Source: an uncultured Chloroflexales bacterium
Lineage (GTDB): Bacteria; Chloroflexota; Chloroflexia; Chloroflexales; Chloroflexaceae
Direction: 5' to 3'
NCBI GenBank assembly: GCA_937925925.1
Contig: CALANA010000044.1
Location: 1 to 48,633, forward strand
Length of the DNA: 48,633 nucleotides
This document shows positions 23,310 to 32,199 of this stretch, piece by piece. A model generated the notes under the pieces. The model saw only the letters and a list, made by a program, of their open reading frames with translations, had not been told where the DNA came from and did not search any database. Made by a program: the position numbers and the translations under genes. Every line of letters starts with the position of its first letter. Within the stretch, counting starts at the first letter, position 1.

Positions 23310-24401
23310 TTGCGTCACTGGAAGTTCTGGTTAGGACTGGGTATTAGCGTTATTTTCCTCACCGTAGCCTTGCGCGGTCTCGATCTAGAACATTTCTGGC
23401 AAGCGTTGCGTGGTGCGAACTACTGGTGGCTTTTACCCAGTGTGGGGGTGTACTTTGTAGCCGTGCTGCTGCGCACCTGGCGTTGGCAGTATATGTTGTT
23501 GCAGATCAAGCCGATCAGGATTGCCCGGCTATTTCCCGTCGTGGTGATCGGGTATATGGGCAACAACGTGTACCCGGCTCGTGCCGGTGAAGTGTTGCGC
23601 AGTTATGTGTTGCGGCGCAATGAAGGGGTACCAATCAGCGTATCGCTGACCACGGTCGTGCTAGAACGGCTCTTCGATGGTCTAGTCATGTTGCTGTTTA
23701 TTGTGGTGGCCTTGCAGTTTGTGCCATTGCCGCCGGTCTATTTCTCACTGGTACTGATTTTCAGTGCTTTCTTCGGGGTCATGCTAGTGGTCTTTCTAAG
23801 TATAGCGACCCATCCACACCAGTTGGCACGGTTGTATACCTGGAGCATCAATCATCTCTTGCCGGTCAAGGTACGGCCGTATGTGGGCGATCTGTTTGGA
23901 CGTTTTGTTGATGGCCTGCAATCGCTACGCAGCCCACGTCAGGTGCTGATGATCTTCGTCAGTTCAATCCTGATCTGGTTGATCGAAGCGTTCTCCTACT
24001 GGTGTGTCTTACTGGCATTTTCGATTGATGTACCGTTTGTGCTGATCGTGTTGCTGACTGCGGTCGTGAATTTGTTTACCACGATCCCCTCCACACCCGG
24101 ACATGTCGGGACATTTGATGCGCCGGGAATCGCCGTTCTCAGCCAGTTTGGGGTACAGCAGGCATTGGCAGTCGGGTTTATGCTGGTACTCCATGTGACG
24201 TTGTGGTTGCCCATTACACTGGTGGGGGCGGTGTACATGCTACGCGAGAGCATTTCCTGGGGAGATATTCAGCACGCGGCCAGGGTTAAAGCAGAACTGG
24301 GTGGCGCAGCATCTGCTCCGGTCGCTAGCGAACAGGCAGTGCCAGTGGTGGAGACAGATGAGCAGGAGCAAGACGATATTGCCACAGGAGTACTGCGATG
24401 A
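23310..24401 (+). CDS. Flippase-like / lysylphosphatidylglycerol synthase TM family protein (UPF0104)
   Basis: 363 aa from TTG 23310, chosen because AAGGAG lies 7 nt upstream; the in-frame ATG at 23283 precedes that site. Eight or so helices. The family signatures are visible: LLRTWRWQYMLL, GYMGNNVYPARAGEVLRSY, VVLERLFDGLVMLLF and TTIPSTPGHVGTFDAPGIAV. A 45-residue charged tail follows. Members include the MprF flippase domain and AglD-like proteins acting on lipid-linked substrates. The next gene, an FAD oxidoreductase, overlaps by 4 nt (ATGA), so both probably act in one lipid or glycolipid pathway. Confidence 0.88.
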   Translation: MRHWKFWLGLGISVIFLTVALRGLDLEHFWQALRGANYWWLLPSVGVYFVAVLLRTWRWQYMLLQIKPIRIARLFPVVVIGYMGNNVYPARAGEVLRSYVLRRNEGVPISVSLTTVVLERLFDGLVMLLFIVVALQFVPLPPVYFSLVLIFSAFFGVMLVVFLSIATHPHQLARLYTWSINHLLPVKVRPYVGDLFGRFVDGLQSLRSPRQVLMIFVSSILIWLIEAFSYWCVLLAFSIDVPFVLIVLLTAVVNLFTTIPSTPGHVGTFDAPGIAVLSQFGVQQALAVGFMLVLHVTLWLPITLVGAVYMLRESISWGDIQHAARVKAELGGAASAPVASEQAVPVVETDEQEQDDIATGVLR

Positions 24402-25753
24402 AGGTGGGCATTGTTGGTGCGGGTGTAGCCGGTTTGTCCGCCGCCTATGATCTGGCGCTGGCCGGCCAGCAGGTCACAATCTATGAGGCTGCTGCACAGG
24501 CTGGTGGGCTGGCATCGGGGTTCCGTGATCCGCGCTGGGAATGGCCGCTGGAGCGCTTTTATCATCATATTTTTACGACCGATCAAGAGATGATCAAGCT
24601 GACCCAGGCAATCGGCTATCGCGATAAGCTCTTTTTTCGGGCACCCGTCACGGCCCAATGGTGGAACGGGCAAGGCCATGCACTCTTTGGTCAACCGGTA
24701 ACGCTGCGTCTGCCGCGAGTTGGAACGGTGGCGCTGCCGGGCCTGATCACCACGGCCCTGTCAGTGCTGAATTATCCGGGATTGTCGCTACCAGCACGGA
24801 TGCGCATGGGTGCGGTGGGTGCCTATCTCAAGTATGGTACACGTAACTGGCGTTCGTTGGAGCAGATTACAGCCAGTACCTGGACACGGCGGGTGATGGG
24901 GGAGGCAGTCTATCAAGCCTTTGTGCATCCGTTGCTGGAGGGCAAGTTTGGCAATCACGCCGAAGAAGTGAATATGGCCTGGCTGTGGGCACGCCTGAAG
25001 GCGCGCAGTTTTGATCTGGGCTACTTTGTGGGTGGCTTTCAAGGGTTCGTCAATGCCCTCCAGTCGGCCGGCGAGCGCCTGGGTGTACAGGTGTACCTGA
25101 GTACTCCGGTCACCAGTGTACAACCGACTGCGACTGGCTGGCAGATCGCCAGTGCGCAAGGCACGCATGACTATGATGACCTGATTGTGACTGGTTCACC
25201 GCAACTCCTGAGCAAACTGGTACCCCAGTTGCCCCCGGAGTATCTGGGCCAGCTCAAACAGTTGCGCTCGATGGGCGCAGTTGTGATGACGCTGGCGCTG
25301 ACACGTCCGCTCACCGATGGCCTGTACTGGGTCAACATGCCCAAGGATCAGTTTCCGTTCCTGGCACTGGTAGAACATACCAACTTTATCGCGCCCGAAC
25401 ATTATGGTGGTGATCGGCTGGTTTACTGTGGCGATTATCTGGATCCCGACCACGAATACTTTCGCTTGAGCCAGGAGGAACTGCTGGAGCGCTTTTTACC
25501 GGCGCTGCAACGGGTCAATCCCCAGTTTGACCGCTCGTGGGTGCGGGCAACGTGGTTGCATCGGGAAGCCTATGCACAGCCGATTGTGCCCGTGCATCAT
25601 TCGCGGAATATTCCGCCGTTAGCCACTCCACTGCGGGGCCTGTATTGGGCCAGCATGAGCCAGGTATATCCCTGGGATCGCGGCACGAATTTTGCCGTGC
25701 AGTTGGGCCAGCAGGTCGCTGCTGAAGTACTACAGGCGCACATGTCTGGTTGA
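24398..25753 (+). CDS. FAD-dependent amine oxidase/protoporphyrinogen-oxidase-like oxidoreductase
   Basis: 451 aa. The N-terminus VGIVGAGVAGLSAAYDLALA carries the dinucleotide-binding GxGxxG (residues 7-12), continuing with VTIYEAAAQAGGLASGF, the second FAD contact of the amine-oxidase superfamily. C-terminal PLRGLYWASMSQVYPWDRGT is the matching FAD-binding end. The middle (about 60-400) resembles protoporphyrinogen oxidase and phytoene desaturase-like enzymes. Substrate unknown. Translationally coupled to the upstream flippase-like gene. Confidence 0.85.
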   Translation: MKVGIVGAGVAGLSAAYDLALAGQQVTIYEAAAQAGGLASGFRDPRWEWPLERFYHHIFTTDQEMIKLTQAIGYRDKLFFRAPVTAQWWNGQGHALFGQPVTLRLPRVGTVALPGLITTALSVLNYPGLSLPARMRMGAVGAYLKYGTRNWRSLEQITASTWTRRVMGEAVYQAFVHPLLEGKFGNHAEEVNMAWLWARLKARSFDLGYFVGGFQGFVNALQSAGERLGVQVYLSTPVTSVQPTATGWQIASAQGTHDYDDLIVTGSPQLLSKLVPQLPPEYLGQLKQLRSMGAVVMTLALTRPLTDGLYWVNMPKDQFPFLALVEHTNFIAPEHYGGDRLVYCGDYLDPDHEYFRLSQEELLERFLPALQRVNPQFDRSWVRATWLHREAYAQPIVPVHHSRNIPPLATPLRGLYWASMSQVYPWDRGTNFAVQLGQQVAAEVLQAHMSG

Positions 25754-25807
25754 CGAACACGCTTCACAATGCTATACTTCAAAGTCAATACAATGATTCG
25801 TAATGTG

Positions 25808-25951
25808 CAGGACTTATGCATTCGTCAATAACCAGAGTCAGGCGGTCGTTCGGCAATAACGTCCTGTTCCCCTGCGGCAGCGTAGAAGAGCAAAAGTACC
25901 GCCCTGCCGAGGATGGAACCTATTTTGTAATACATGACCGCGTCACTCCGG
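25808..25951. repeat. Family A element (A6)
   Basis: Left end CAGGACTTATGCATTCGTC, right end GACCGCGTCACTCC. Inner parts ACGTCCTGTTCCCCTGCGGC and AAAGTACCGCCCTGCCGAGG are the family flanks; the usual central stem is missing. An internal AGTCAGGCGGTCGTTCGGC looks like a second, partial start. Together with its surroundings it fills the gap before infC. Confidence 0.6.
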
Positions 25952-26088
25952 TCAATAATCAAGCGCAACCTGGCGATAGGTGATCGATGACGTACAACGG
26001 TCTGCTGGTGTGCCAGAACGAGGTGGTTTGCACACTGGTCACCATAGACGGTGGGTATATATAAGCGCAAAGTAAAAGGAGATCTACA

Positions 26089-26844
26089 ATTAGAGACCGG
26101 TTACGTATTAATAACCGTATTCGCGCCCGCGAAGTGCGGCTAATTGATGATGAAGGGGCACAGGTCGGCATTGTCTCTGCGCGTGAGGCGCAGCAAATGG
26201 CGGAAGAAAAGGGTCTCGATCTGGTTGAGGTTGCGCCCAATGCGGTGCCGCCGGTCTGTCGTTTGATGGACTATGGCAAGTATCGCTATGAACAGAGCAA
26301 AAAGGATCGTGAGGCGCGCAAAAACCAGCGTCAGGCTGAACTGAAGGAAGTGCGTCTACGTCCCAAAACAGATGATCACGACCTGGAAGTAAAATCGAAA
26401 ATGGCGCGCCGGTTTTTACTGGCGGGTGACAAAGTCAAGTTTACGGTGCGCTTTCGGGGGCGCGAAATGGCGCATCCCGATATCGGGCGTCAGATGCTAG
26501 ATCAGTTGGCAGAGTCGTTGCAGGATCTGGCAATCATTGAGCAAAAGCCGGTGATGGAGGGGCGGGCTTGCTCGCTGGTGCTGGCACCAAACCCGAAAGT
26601 GTTGAAGGCGTTATTGCAAGCACAACGCAACCAGGCTCGTGCTACACAGGAAACGCGCACCAGAGCGCAGCAAAGTGAGCCAGTTGCAACCGCGCCCGTT
26701 GATGTCGATGACATCGAGGATGTTGATGTCGATGACATCGAGGATGTTGATGATACTCAGGGTGAAGATCTCGATGTTGATGATACTGAGGATGGCGATC
26801 TGGATCTTGATGACGATTTTGATGAAGAAGATGATGAAGAATAA
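26089..26844 (+). CDS. infC: Translation initiation factor IF-3 with acidic repeat tail, AUU start
   Basis: IF-3 binds the 30S subunit and checks start-codon pairing. The reading frame begins at ATT 26089, with AAAAGGAG 8 nt upstream, giving RDRLRINNRIRAREVRLIDD, the normal IF-3 N-terminus; the first GTG (26134) would cut this off. AUU is the known start of E. coli infC and the basis of its autocontrol. N-domain residues 1-75, basic linker helix (QSKKDREARKNQRQAELKEV), C-domain about 90-172 ending near SLVLAPNPK. The protein then continues for about 75 residues: a Q/R/A-rich stretch, then an acidic tail (DVDDIED repeats to DDDFDEEDDEE). Two perfect 24-bp repeats (26698-26745) encode part of it. 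First gene of the rpmI-rplT operon. Confidence 0.95.
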   Translation: MRDRLRINNRIRAREVRLIDDEGAQVGIVSAREAQQMAEEKGLDLVEVAPNAVPPVCRLMDYGKYRYEQSKKDREARKNQRQAELKEVRLRPKTDDHDLEVKSKMARRFLLAGDKVKFTVRFRGREMAHPDIGRQMLDQLAESLQDLAIIEQKPVMEGRACSLVLAPNPKVLKALLQAQRNQARATQETRTRAQQSEPVATAPVDVDDIEDVDVDDIEDVDDTQGEDLDVDDTEDGDLDLDDDFDEEDDEE

Positions 26845-26865
26845 ACTAGAATGGATGAGTGATCA

Positions 26866-27072
26866 ATGCCAAAACAAAAAATGAAAACCCATAAAGGTGC
26901 CAGTCGCCGCTTCAAAATCACCGGTACGGGGAAATATATGCAAGCCAAAAGTGGGCGTGGCCTGAAGCGCAATCGTGCCAAGCGTGTGCGCCGGCTTTAT
27001 GGTAAGATGCTGCCAACTTCTGATGCGAATAAAAGCCATTTGGAAGTAGCTTTGCCATATGGTTTGAAATAA
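26866..27072 (+). CDS. rpmI: 50S ribosomal protein L35
   Basis: 68 aa, normal size. PKQKMKTHKGASRRFKITGT is the standard N-terminus; KRNRAKRVRRL is the basic RNA-binding part and LEVALPYGLK the tail. It starts 21 nt after infC in the classical infC-rpmI-rplT order. Confidence 0.97.
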   Translation: MPKQKMKTHKGASRRFKITGTGKYMQAKSGRGLKRNRAKRVRRLYGKMLPTSDANKSHLEVALPYGLK

Positions 27073-27169
27073 CCAGCGTATTCATATCCGATTTTTTACG
27101 GTCATAGCATTTTTATGCAGTAGATATTCGCTATAGTTTTGTAAGTTGTATTTCCAGGGTGGAGGACAC

Positions 27170-27523
27170 ATGGCCCGTGTAAAACGTGGCGTGATGGCGC
27201 ACAAGCGTCACAAAAAGGTGATGCAGCAGGCGAAGGGGTTTCGCGGTAGTCGTAGCCGACACTATCGTGTGGCGCACGAGTCGGTTATGCATGCGCTGGC
27301 GTATGCGTATCGTGATCGGCGCAACCGCAAACGTGACTTTCGTCGCCTGTGGATCCAGCGCATCAATGCCGCAGCACGATTGAATGGTACCACATATAGT
27401 CGGTTGATCCAGGGACTGAAAGTCGCCAGGATTGATATTGATCGCAAAATGTTGGCGGATATAGCGGTGCGCGATCCGTCTGCCTTTAGCGCTATCGTAG
27501 CTCAGACGCAGGTAGCACAGTAG
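27170..27523 (+). CDS. rplT: 50S ribosomal protein L20
   Basis: 117 aa from ATG 27170 with GGTGGAGG upstream. [20 protein letters not shown] and [19 protein letters not shown] are diagnostic. L20 is needed for early 50S assembly and in other bacteria represses this operon through an mRNA structure; the 97-nt spacer before it shows no obvious mimic of its rRNA site. The RNA methyltransferase gene starts 4 nt later. Confidence 0.97.
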   Translation: MARVKRGVMAHKRHKKVMQQAKGFRGSRSRHYRVAHESVMHALAYAYRDRRNRKRDFRRLWIQRINAAARLNGTTYSRLIQGLKVARIDIDRKMLADIAVRDPSAFSAIVAQTQVAQ

Positions 27524-27527
27524 ATGT

Positions 27528-28355
27528 GTGATCCGCAGTAACGCCAATGCGCATGTCAAATATATCCGCTCGCTAGGTGCTGATCGTCGAGAGCGCCAGC
27601 GCGAGCGGTGTTTTGTGCTTGAAGGTGTGCGCCTGGTGACCGAGGCGCTGGCAGCGCAGGTGCCGTTGCAGTTGGTACTCTATGCCTCCGAGCAACTGGC
27701 GCTGACCGAGAGTGGTCAGCGGTTGCTGGCGCAGTTGAGCCGGCAGCCGCATTGTTATGAAGCAACCCCGCGTGTGGTGGCGGCGGCGGCCGATACGGTG
27801 ACGCCGCAGGGAGTGGTGGCGGTCGCTCCCTGTCCCGATGTGGCCCCACGTCCAGGGCTGATACTGGTGCTGGATGCTGTTCAGGATCCGGGGAATGTGG
27901 GTACCCTGCTCCGTTCCGCCGAAGCCGCCGGGGTGGGCCAGGTGTGGTGCAGCCGTGGTACGGCCGATATTTATAGCCCCAAGGTGGTGCGGGCGGCAAT
28001 GGGTGCCCATTTTTATCTTCCCCTTCGATCTGATTGTGATTGGGATCAACTCGCCATCGCAATGCAGGAGATGCCACAGATATACGCAGCCGTTGTGGAT
28101 GCCACCTTGCCGTACTATAGGGTTGACTGGTCGGCAGCCAACGTGTTGATTATCGGCAACGAAACCCAGGGAGTCAGCGCCCGTGGCTTGGAGTTAGCAA
28201 CCGGTCGGATTACTATTCCTATGTGCGGGCGGACGGAGTCGCTGAACGCGGCGATCGCTGGTAGCATTATCCTGTTTGAGGCATCACGGCAGAGAAGAGC
28301 ATTGCAAGCACCGATCACGCTGACCCAGGAAGACAATTATGAACATTATGGATGA
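27528..28355 (+). CDS. TrmH/SpoU-family RNA 2'-O-methyltransferase
   Basis: 275 aa from GTG 27528. The N-terminal substrate-binding domain covers residues 1-105 (KYIRSLGADRRERQRERCFV). The SPOUT domain carries motif 1 LDAVQDPGNVGTLLRSAEAA, motif 2 VLIIGNETQGVS and motif 3 ITIPMCGRTESLNAAIAGSI, forming the trefoil knot that holds SAM. It methylates a ribose in rRNA or tRNA; the exact site is unknown. It lies between rplT and pheS, overlapping pheS by 17 nt, as in many Gram-positive-type operons. Confidence 0.93.
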   Translation: MIRSNANAHVKYIRSLGADRRERQRERCFVLEGVRLVTEALAAQVPLQLVLYASEQLALTESGQRLLAQLSRQPHCYEATPRVVAAAADTVTPQGVVAVAPCPDVAPRPGLILVLDAVQDPGNVGTLLRSAEAAGVGQVWCSRGTADIYSPKVVRAAMGAHFYLPLRSDCDWDQLAIAMQEMPQIYAAVVDATLPYYRVDWSAANVLIIGNETQGVSARGLELATGRITIPMCGRTESLNAAIAGSIILFEASRQRRALQAPITLTQEDNYEHYG

Positions 28356-29385
28356 GTTGACAACCATAGAGGAACGCGCTCTGGACGAACTGGCCGCCGT
28401 GGTCGATCTGACGGCGCTGGCTGAGTGGAAGAGTAGCTATCTGGGCAAATCAGGGGCCATCACTCGTCTGAGTCGGGGGATGGGAGCCTTGCCAGCAGCG
28501 GAGCGTCCGGTGGTGGGGCAGCAGGTGAATGCGTTGCGCCAGGCGCTGGATCAGGCCTATAGTGCAGCCGAAGCCCGCCTCAAAGCGGCGGCGCGTGAGG
28601 CGGCATTGGCAAGCGAGCGGGTCGATGTGACGCTGCCAGGGCGTGCGCCGGATGTCGGGCGTTTACACCTGACGACGCAGGTGCTGCGACAGATCATTGC
28701 AATCTTCGCCGAGATGGGCTTTCAGGTCTGGGAAAGCCGTGAAGTTGAGACCGATGAGTACAACTTCGGCTTGCTGAACTTTCCGCCTGATCATCCGGCA
28801 CGCGATATGCAGGATACGTTCTATGTGGATATGCCGCCCGGTGCGCCGGAGGTGCTGTTGCGCACGCATACCTCGCCGGGCCAGATCCACGCTATGCGCC
28901 GCTATGCACCAGAGCCGTTGCGTGTTTTGTTGCCGGGCAAGTGCTATCGCAACGAGCAGGTGACGGCGCGGAGCGAGATTCAGTTCCATCAGTTTGAGTT
29001 TCTGGCAATTGGGCGCAAGATTACCATGGGGGATCTGCGCGGGACGCTGGATTTCTTTGCGCAGCGGATGTTTGGCAAGGGTACACGCACGCGCTTGCGC
29101 CCGAGCTACTTTCCGTTCACCGAGCCGAGCGCGGAGATGGATGTGAGTTGCTTTCTGTGTGGCGGCAAGGGGTGTCGGGTGTGTAAATACTCCGGCTGGC
29201 TGGAGATTGGCGGTTGTGGTATGGTGCATCCGAATGTACTGCACAACGGCGGATATGATCCGACCGTGTTTAGCGGGTTTGCGGGCGGCTTTGGCCCGGA
29301 GCGGATCGCGCTGATGAAGTATGGCATTGACGATATTCGCTGGTTCCATAGCGGCGATCTGCGCTTCCTGGAGCAGTTCTCCTGA
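28339..29385 (+). CDS. pheS: Phenylalanine--tRNA ligase alpha subunit
   Basis: 348 aa, usual size. Class II synthetase subunit carrying the active site. N-terminal coiled coil (about 1-85), then motif 1 around LRQIIAIFAEMGFQVWESRE, motif 2 VLLPGKCYRNEQVTARSEIQ cut at 20, and motif 3 GFAGGFGPERIALMKYGIDD. A Cys insert CFLCGGKGCRVC can bind zinc, as in several bacterial PheS. The start overlaps the methyltransferase gene by 17 nt. The partner pheT does not follow; the next 480 bp are repeats, so the beta subunit is encoded elsewhere. Confidence 0.96.
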   Translation: MNIMDELTTIEERALDELAAVVDLTALAEWKSSYLGKSGAITRLSRGMGALPAAERPVVGQQVNALRQALDQAYSAAEARLKAAAREAALASERVDVTLPGRAPDVGRLHLTTQVLRQIIAIFAEMGFQVWESREVETDEYNFGLLNFPPDHPARDMQDTFYVDMPPGAPEVLLRTHTSPGQIHAMRRYAPEPLRVLLPGKCYRNEQVTARSEIQFHQFEFLAIGRKITMGDLRGTLDFFAQRMFGKGTRTRLRPSYFPFTEPSAEMDVSCFLCGGKGCRVCKYSGWLEIGGCGMVHPNVLHNGGYDPTVFSGFAGGFGPERIALMKYGIDDIRWFHSGDLRFLEQFS

Positions 29386-29524
29386 CCAGATCCTGGCTAC
29401 GGGGCACAACCTGATGCCAACGCGGAAGCATCAGCATCAGTTATGCATCTGGAGGCAACGTGCCCGTGTCGCATTTGGCCTGGTATGGCTTTTCATGCGT
29501 TTCAACCAGATGAGAGACTGTCTG

Positions 29525-29672
29525 ATACCAAATCCGCCTGATGACGGCACGTGTGTCATTCTGAACGGAGCGAAGCGGAGTGAGGAATCTTAGCGCTCTG
29601 ACCAGAGATTCTTCGCGGCACTGCGTTCCGCTCAGAATGACATGCAGGGTACTAAGCAGGCGGATTTGGTAT
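29525..29672. repeat. Family D MITE-like element (D1), perfect 16-bp inverted ends
   Basis: ATACCAAATCCGCCTG (29525-29540) and CAGGCGGATTTGGTAT (29657-29672) are perfect inverted repeats bounding 148 bp. The interior is the paired segment CATTCTGAACGGAGCGAAGC and GCGTTCCGCTCAGAATGACA. No clear target duplication. D2 (34.5 kb) and D3 (45.1 kb) share the interior with other termini. Confidence 0.8.
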
Positions 29673-29689
29673 GAAAAGCCCCTGGCAGG

Positions 29690-29850
29690 CACTCCGCAAA
29701 TTTTTACACCACGCAAACCACGAAGATGTCCCGTATGGGCAGCGGTTTATATCCCTGCGTGTCCATTCCTTCATGGTCTGCGTGCCCTTTGTGGTTCAAA
29801 ACGCTCGGCATCATGGTTTTGCGTCGATGTGCAATCGGATTGGTATCAGG
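29690..29850. repeat. Degenerate repeat, ACCACGAAG type
   Basis: ACACCACGCAAACCACGAAG and GCCCTTTGTGGTTCAAAAC form the ends of a weak dyad, followed by CGGATTGGTAT, a lone D/H-like terminus (29837-29847). It reaches the start of the next gene. No coding region seen between 29386 and 29869. Confidence 0.45.
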
Positions 29851-29869
29851 CTGACGATGTGGCTCGCTG

Positions 29870-31747
29870 ATGGGTAGATCAGGTGCAGTACGTCTTGCGT
29901 TGAGTATGCTATTCCTCTTTTTGCTCCTGGCGACCTGCTATAACAGCATTGTTCCGCTGGGTGAGGGGCCGGATGAGCCGGGGCATATGGGGTATGTGCT
30001 GTTCCTGGCCCGCGAGCGTCGCCTGCCGGTGCAACACGCGAAAGACGGCGGCGATGTGCCCGGCGAAGGGCATCAGCCGCCGCTGGCCTATCTGCTGGCG
30101 CTACCGGCAGTAATCTGGCTCCCGCCCCCGGAGCAGCAGTTTTATCTGAGCGCGAACCCATATTTTGTATGGAACGGCGGCCATGAGCCAGCGGCCTTTA
30201 TGCGCTTTAGCCGCGAGTTCTGGCCGTGGCACGGGGTGGTGCTGGCCTGGCATCTGGTGCGTGGGGTCTCGACGTTGCTGGGTCTGCTCACGGTGTTGTG
30301 TGTCTGGCAGGCAGCGCGAGCGCTTGCTGTTCAGGATGCCAGCACTCCCGGTACTGTTGCACTGCCCTTGCTGGCAGCAGCGCTGGTGGCGTTGAATCCG
30401 CAGTTCCTCTTTACCTCGGCACTGGTGACCAATGATGCGCTGCTGGTGACATTGAGCGCTGGTTTGTTCTGGCTGTGCGTAAGTTGGACGGCTGCCGATC
30501 CACTAACGGTGGATCGAGGCAGGTGGCCGGGCATAGGGCGTCCGCTGCTGGCGGGGGGTCTGCTGGGGCTGGCGCTGCTCACGAAGCAGAATGCGCTGTT
30601 GCTGGTGCCGCTGCTGGTGTGGGCCAGTTGGCGCGCAAGTGGTGGCCGCTGGCGTTTGTTTGTGCGGCATGTGCTGATCTGGGCCGGGAGTGCGCTGGTG
30701 GTGGCTGGCTGGTGGTATCTGCGCAATTGGGCGCTGTATGGCGACCCGTTTGGCCTGGCAGTCTTTCGCGCCGAGTTTACGACCCAGCCGTTTGATTGGC
30801 GTAGCCAGGCAGCGTGGCTGGCGGCATTGGAGCAACTGCATGCCTCGTTCTGGGCGCGGTTTGGCTGGTTGAGTCTGCGCCCACCGGAGTGGGTGATCTG
30901 GTTTTACAGCACATTGGGGCTGGTGGCGCTGGTGGGCTTGATGCGTATGGCGTTTGCGCACCGCCAGTTGGTCGCGCATCCGCTGCGCTGGCTGACTTCG
31001 CCCTGGGTGACGGTGCTGCTGCTGCCGCTGCTGGCGTTTGCCTGGACGGTGAGCTTTGCGCTGACGGCGGGGTTGGTGGCCTGGCAGGGGCGGATGCTGT
31101 TTCCGGCGCTGCCCGCGCTGGCTATTTTGCTGGCACGGGGATTGATCGCCTGGCTACCGCATGGTGCATCACAGCCAGTATTGCCGCGAGTACACCTGAC
31201 GGTACCGGTGATCACGATGGGTGTGTTGCTCGTGCTGGCACTGTACCTGCCGCTGTCAGTGATCCGACCCGCCTATCATTGGTACAGCCTGCCACCGCTG
31301 CTGGCCCAGGCTGGCATTCAGACGCCCACGGTGGCGCGGTTTGCGCAGTCTTGGGAGCGCGGCGTTGAGTTGCGTGGCTGGCGGCTCAATAGCAGCCTGC
31401 AACCGGGATCGCTGTTGACCCTGACGCTCACCTGGCATGCGCTGGAATATGTGCCGCGTGACTGGACGATCTTTGTGCATCTGGTGGATGCCGACGAGCA
31501 ACTGGTGACGGAAGATAGCCGCCGTCCGCATGATGGCGCGTTTCCGATGCCGCGCTGGACACCGGGGGACTGGGTGGAGACAACGCACCCGCTGTGGTTG
31601 CCGCCAGATCTGGCGACGGGGCGCTACGAACTGCGGGTGGGCTTGTACCAACCGGAGCAGCAGGGGCGGCGGCAGTATACCCGCACCGCGAACGGTGATC
31701 CGCTAAACACCTTTGCGGTACTGGGGCGATTCGAGATTGGGCCATAG
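29870..31747 (+). CDS. Multi-pass membrane glycosyltransferase-like protein (GT39/DUF2142-like)
   Basis: 625 aa. A first helix LALSMLFLFLLLATCYNSIV is followed by PLGEGPDEPGHMGYVLFLAR, the acidic Asp-Glu-x-x-His loop found after helix 1 in PMT/ArnT-like lipid-linked sugar transferases. About eleven helices extend to residue 465. Residues about 485-625 form a beta-sandwich domain (GVELRGWRLNSSLQPGSLLT ... PPDLATGRYELRVGLYQPEQ) that would sit outside the membrane. Probably transfers a sugar from a polyprenyl phosphate donor; acceptor unknown. ATG 29870 has no strong ribosome site. The gene is richer in GC than its surroundings and isolated by repeats on both sides. Confidence 0.8.
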   Translation: MGRSGAVRLALSMLFLFLLLATCYNSIVPLGEGPDEPGHMGYVLFLARERRLPVQHAKDGGDVPGEGHQPPLAYLLALPAVIWLPPPEQQFYLSANPYFVWNGGHEPAAFMRFSREFWPWHGVVLAWHLVRGVSTLLGLLTVLCVWQAARALAVQDASTPGTVALPLLAAALVALNPQFLFTSALVTNDALLVTLSAGLFWLCVSWTAADPLTVDRGRWPGIGRPLLAGGLLGLALLTKQNALLLVPLLVWASWRASGGRWRLFVRHVLIWAGSALVVAGWWYLRNWALYGDPFGLAVFRAEFTTQPFDWRSQAAWLAALEQLHASFWARFGWLSLRPPEWVIWFYSTLGLVALVGLMRMAFAHRQLVAHPLRWLTSPWVTVLLLPLLAFAWTVSFALTAGLVAWQGRMLFPALPALAILLARGLIAWLPHGASQPVLPRVHLTVPVITMGVLLVLALYLPLSVIRPAYHWYSLPPLLAQAGIQTPTVARFAQSWERGVELRGWRLNSSLQPGSLLTLTLTWHALEYVPRDWTIFVHLVDADEQLVTEDSRRPHDGAFPMPRWTPGDWVETTHPLWLPPDLATGRYELRVGLYQPEQQGRRQYTRTANGDPLNTFAVLGRFEIGP

Positions 31748-31762
31748 CTGCCAGAGAAGTCT

Positions 31763-32060
31763 AGCAATCCTCCATCAGTTGTGAAGACCCGGAGTCCCGG
31801 CTTTAGCCGGGATCTCGCTCTGTCCCGGCTAAAGCCGGGCCTCCCCTTTCCGATTGTTCGATCCTGGCTTTAGCCGGGAGTCCCCGTGCCGATTGCTCGA
31901 TCCCGGCTTTAGCCGGGCCTCCCCTTTCCCTTGACGATAGTCTCAGCTTTAGCCGGGCCTCCCCTTTCCCTTGGCAATAGTCCCGGCTTTAGCCGGGCCT
32001 CCCCTTTCCCTTGACGATAGTCCCGGCTTTAGCCGGGCCTCCCCTTTCTCATTGCGAATC
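31763..32060. repeat. Family C hairpin array with 40-bp tandem period (C2)
   Basis: Seven copies of the hairpin core GGCTTTAGCCGGG (one with TAAAGCC) lie in a row. The last four units repeat every 40 bp, starting at 31918, 31958, 31998 and 32038 (CCTCCCCTTTCCCTTGACGA...). The left border AGCAATCCTCCATCAGTTGT is the usual C end. It follows the stop of the membrane gene by 15 bp. Confidence 0.85.
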
Positions 32061-32199
32061 GGCACCGTCCTGGGTATTCCCACGTCCTGCACGCCGGGCA
32101 CCTTCAGGCGCTGGCTCCCGTTCCGCAGTCCGCTGACACGGCCTACCGGAACCAGCGCAGTCTGTCCTGGCAGCGCTGACGGCGGCTGATGGTTTTTGA

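Noticed and set aside
28339-29869. pheT or a remnant of it after pheS
   Set aside because: The 480 bp after pheS contain D and ACCACGAAG-type repeats only; no B3/B4-like protein text in any frame.
31763-32060. CRISPR array
   Set aside because: The spacers are identical or nearly so, the repeat is a self-complementary hairpin of a dispersed family, and no cas genes are present.
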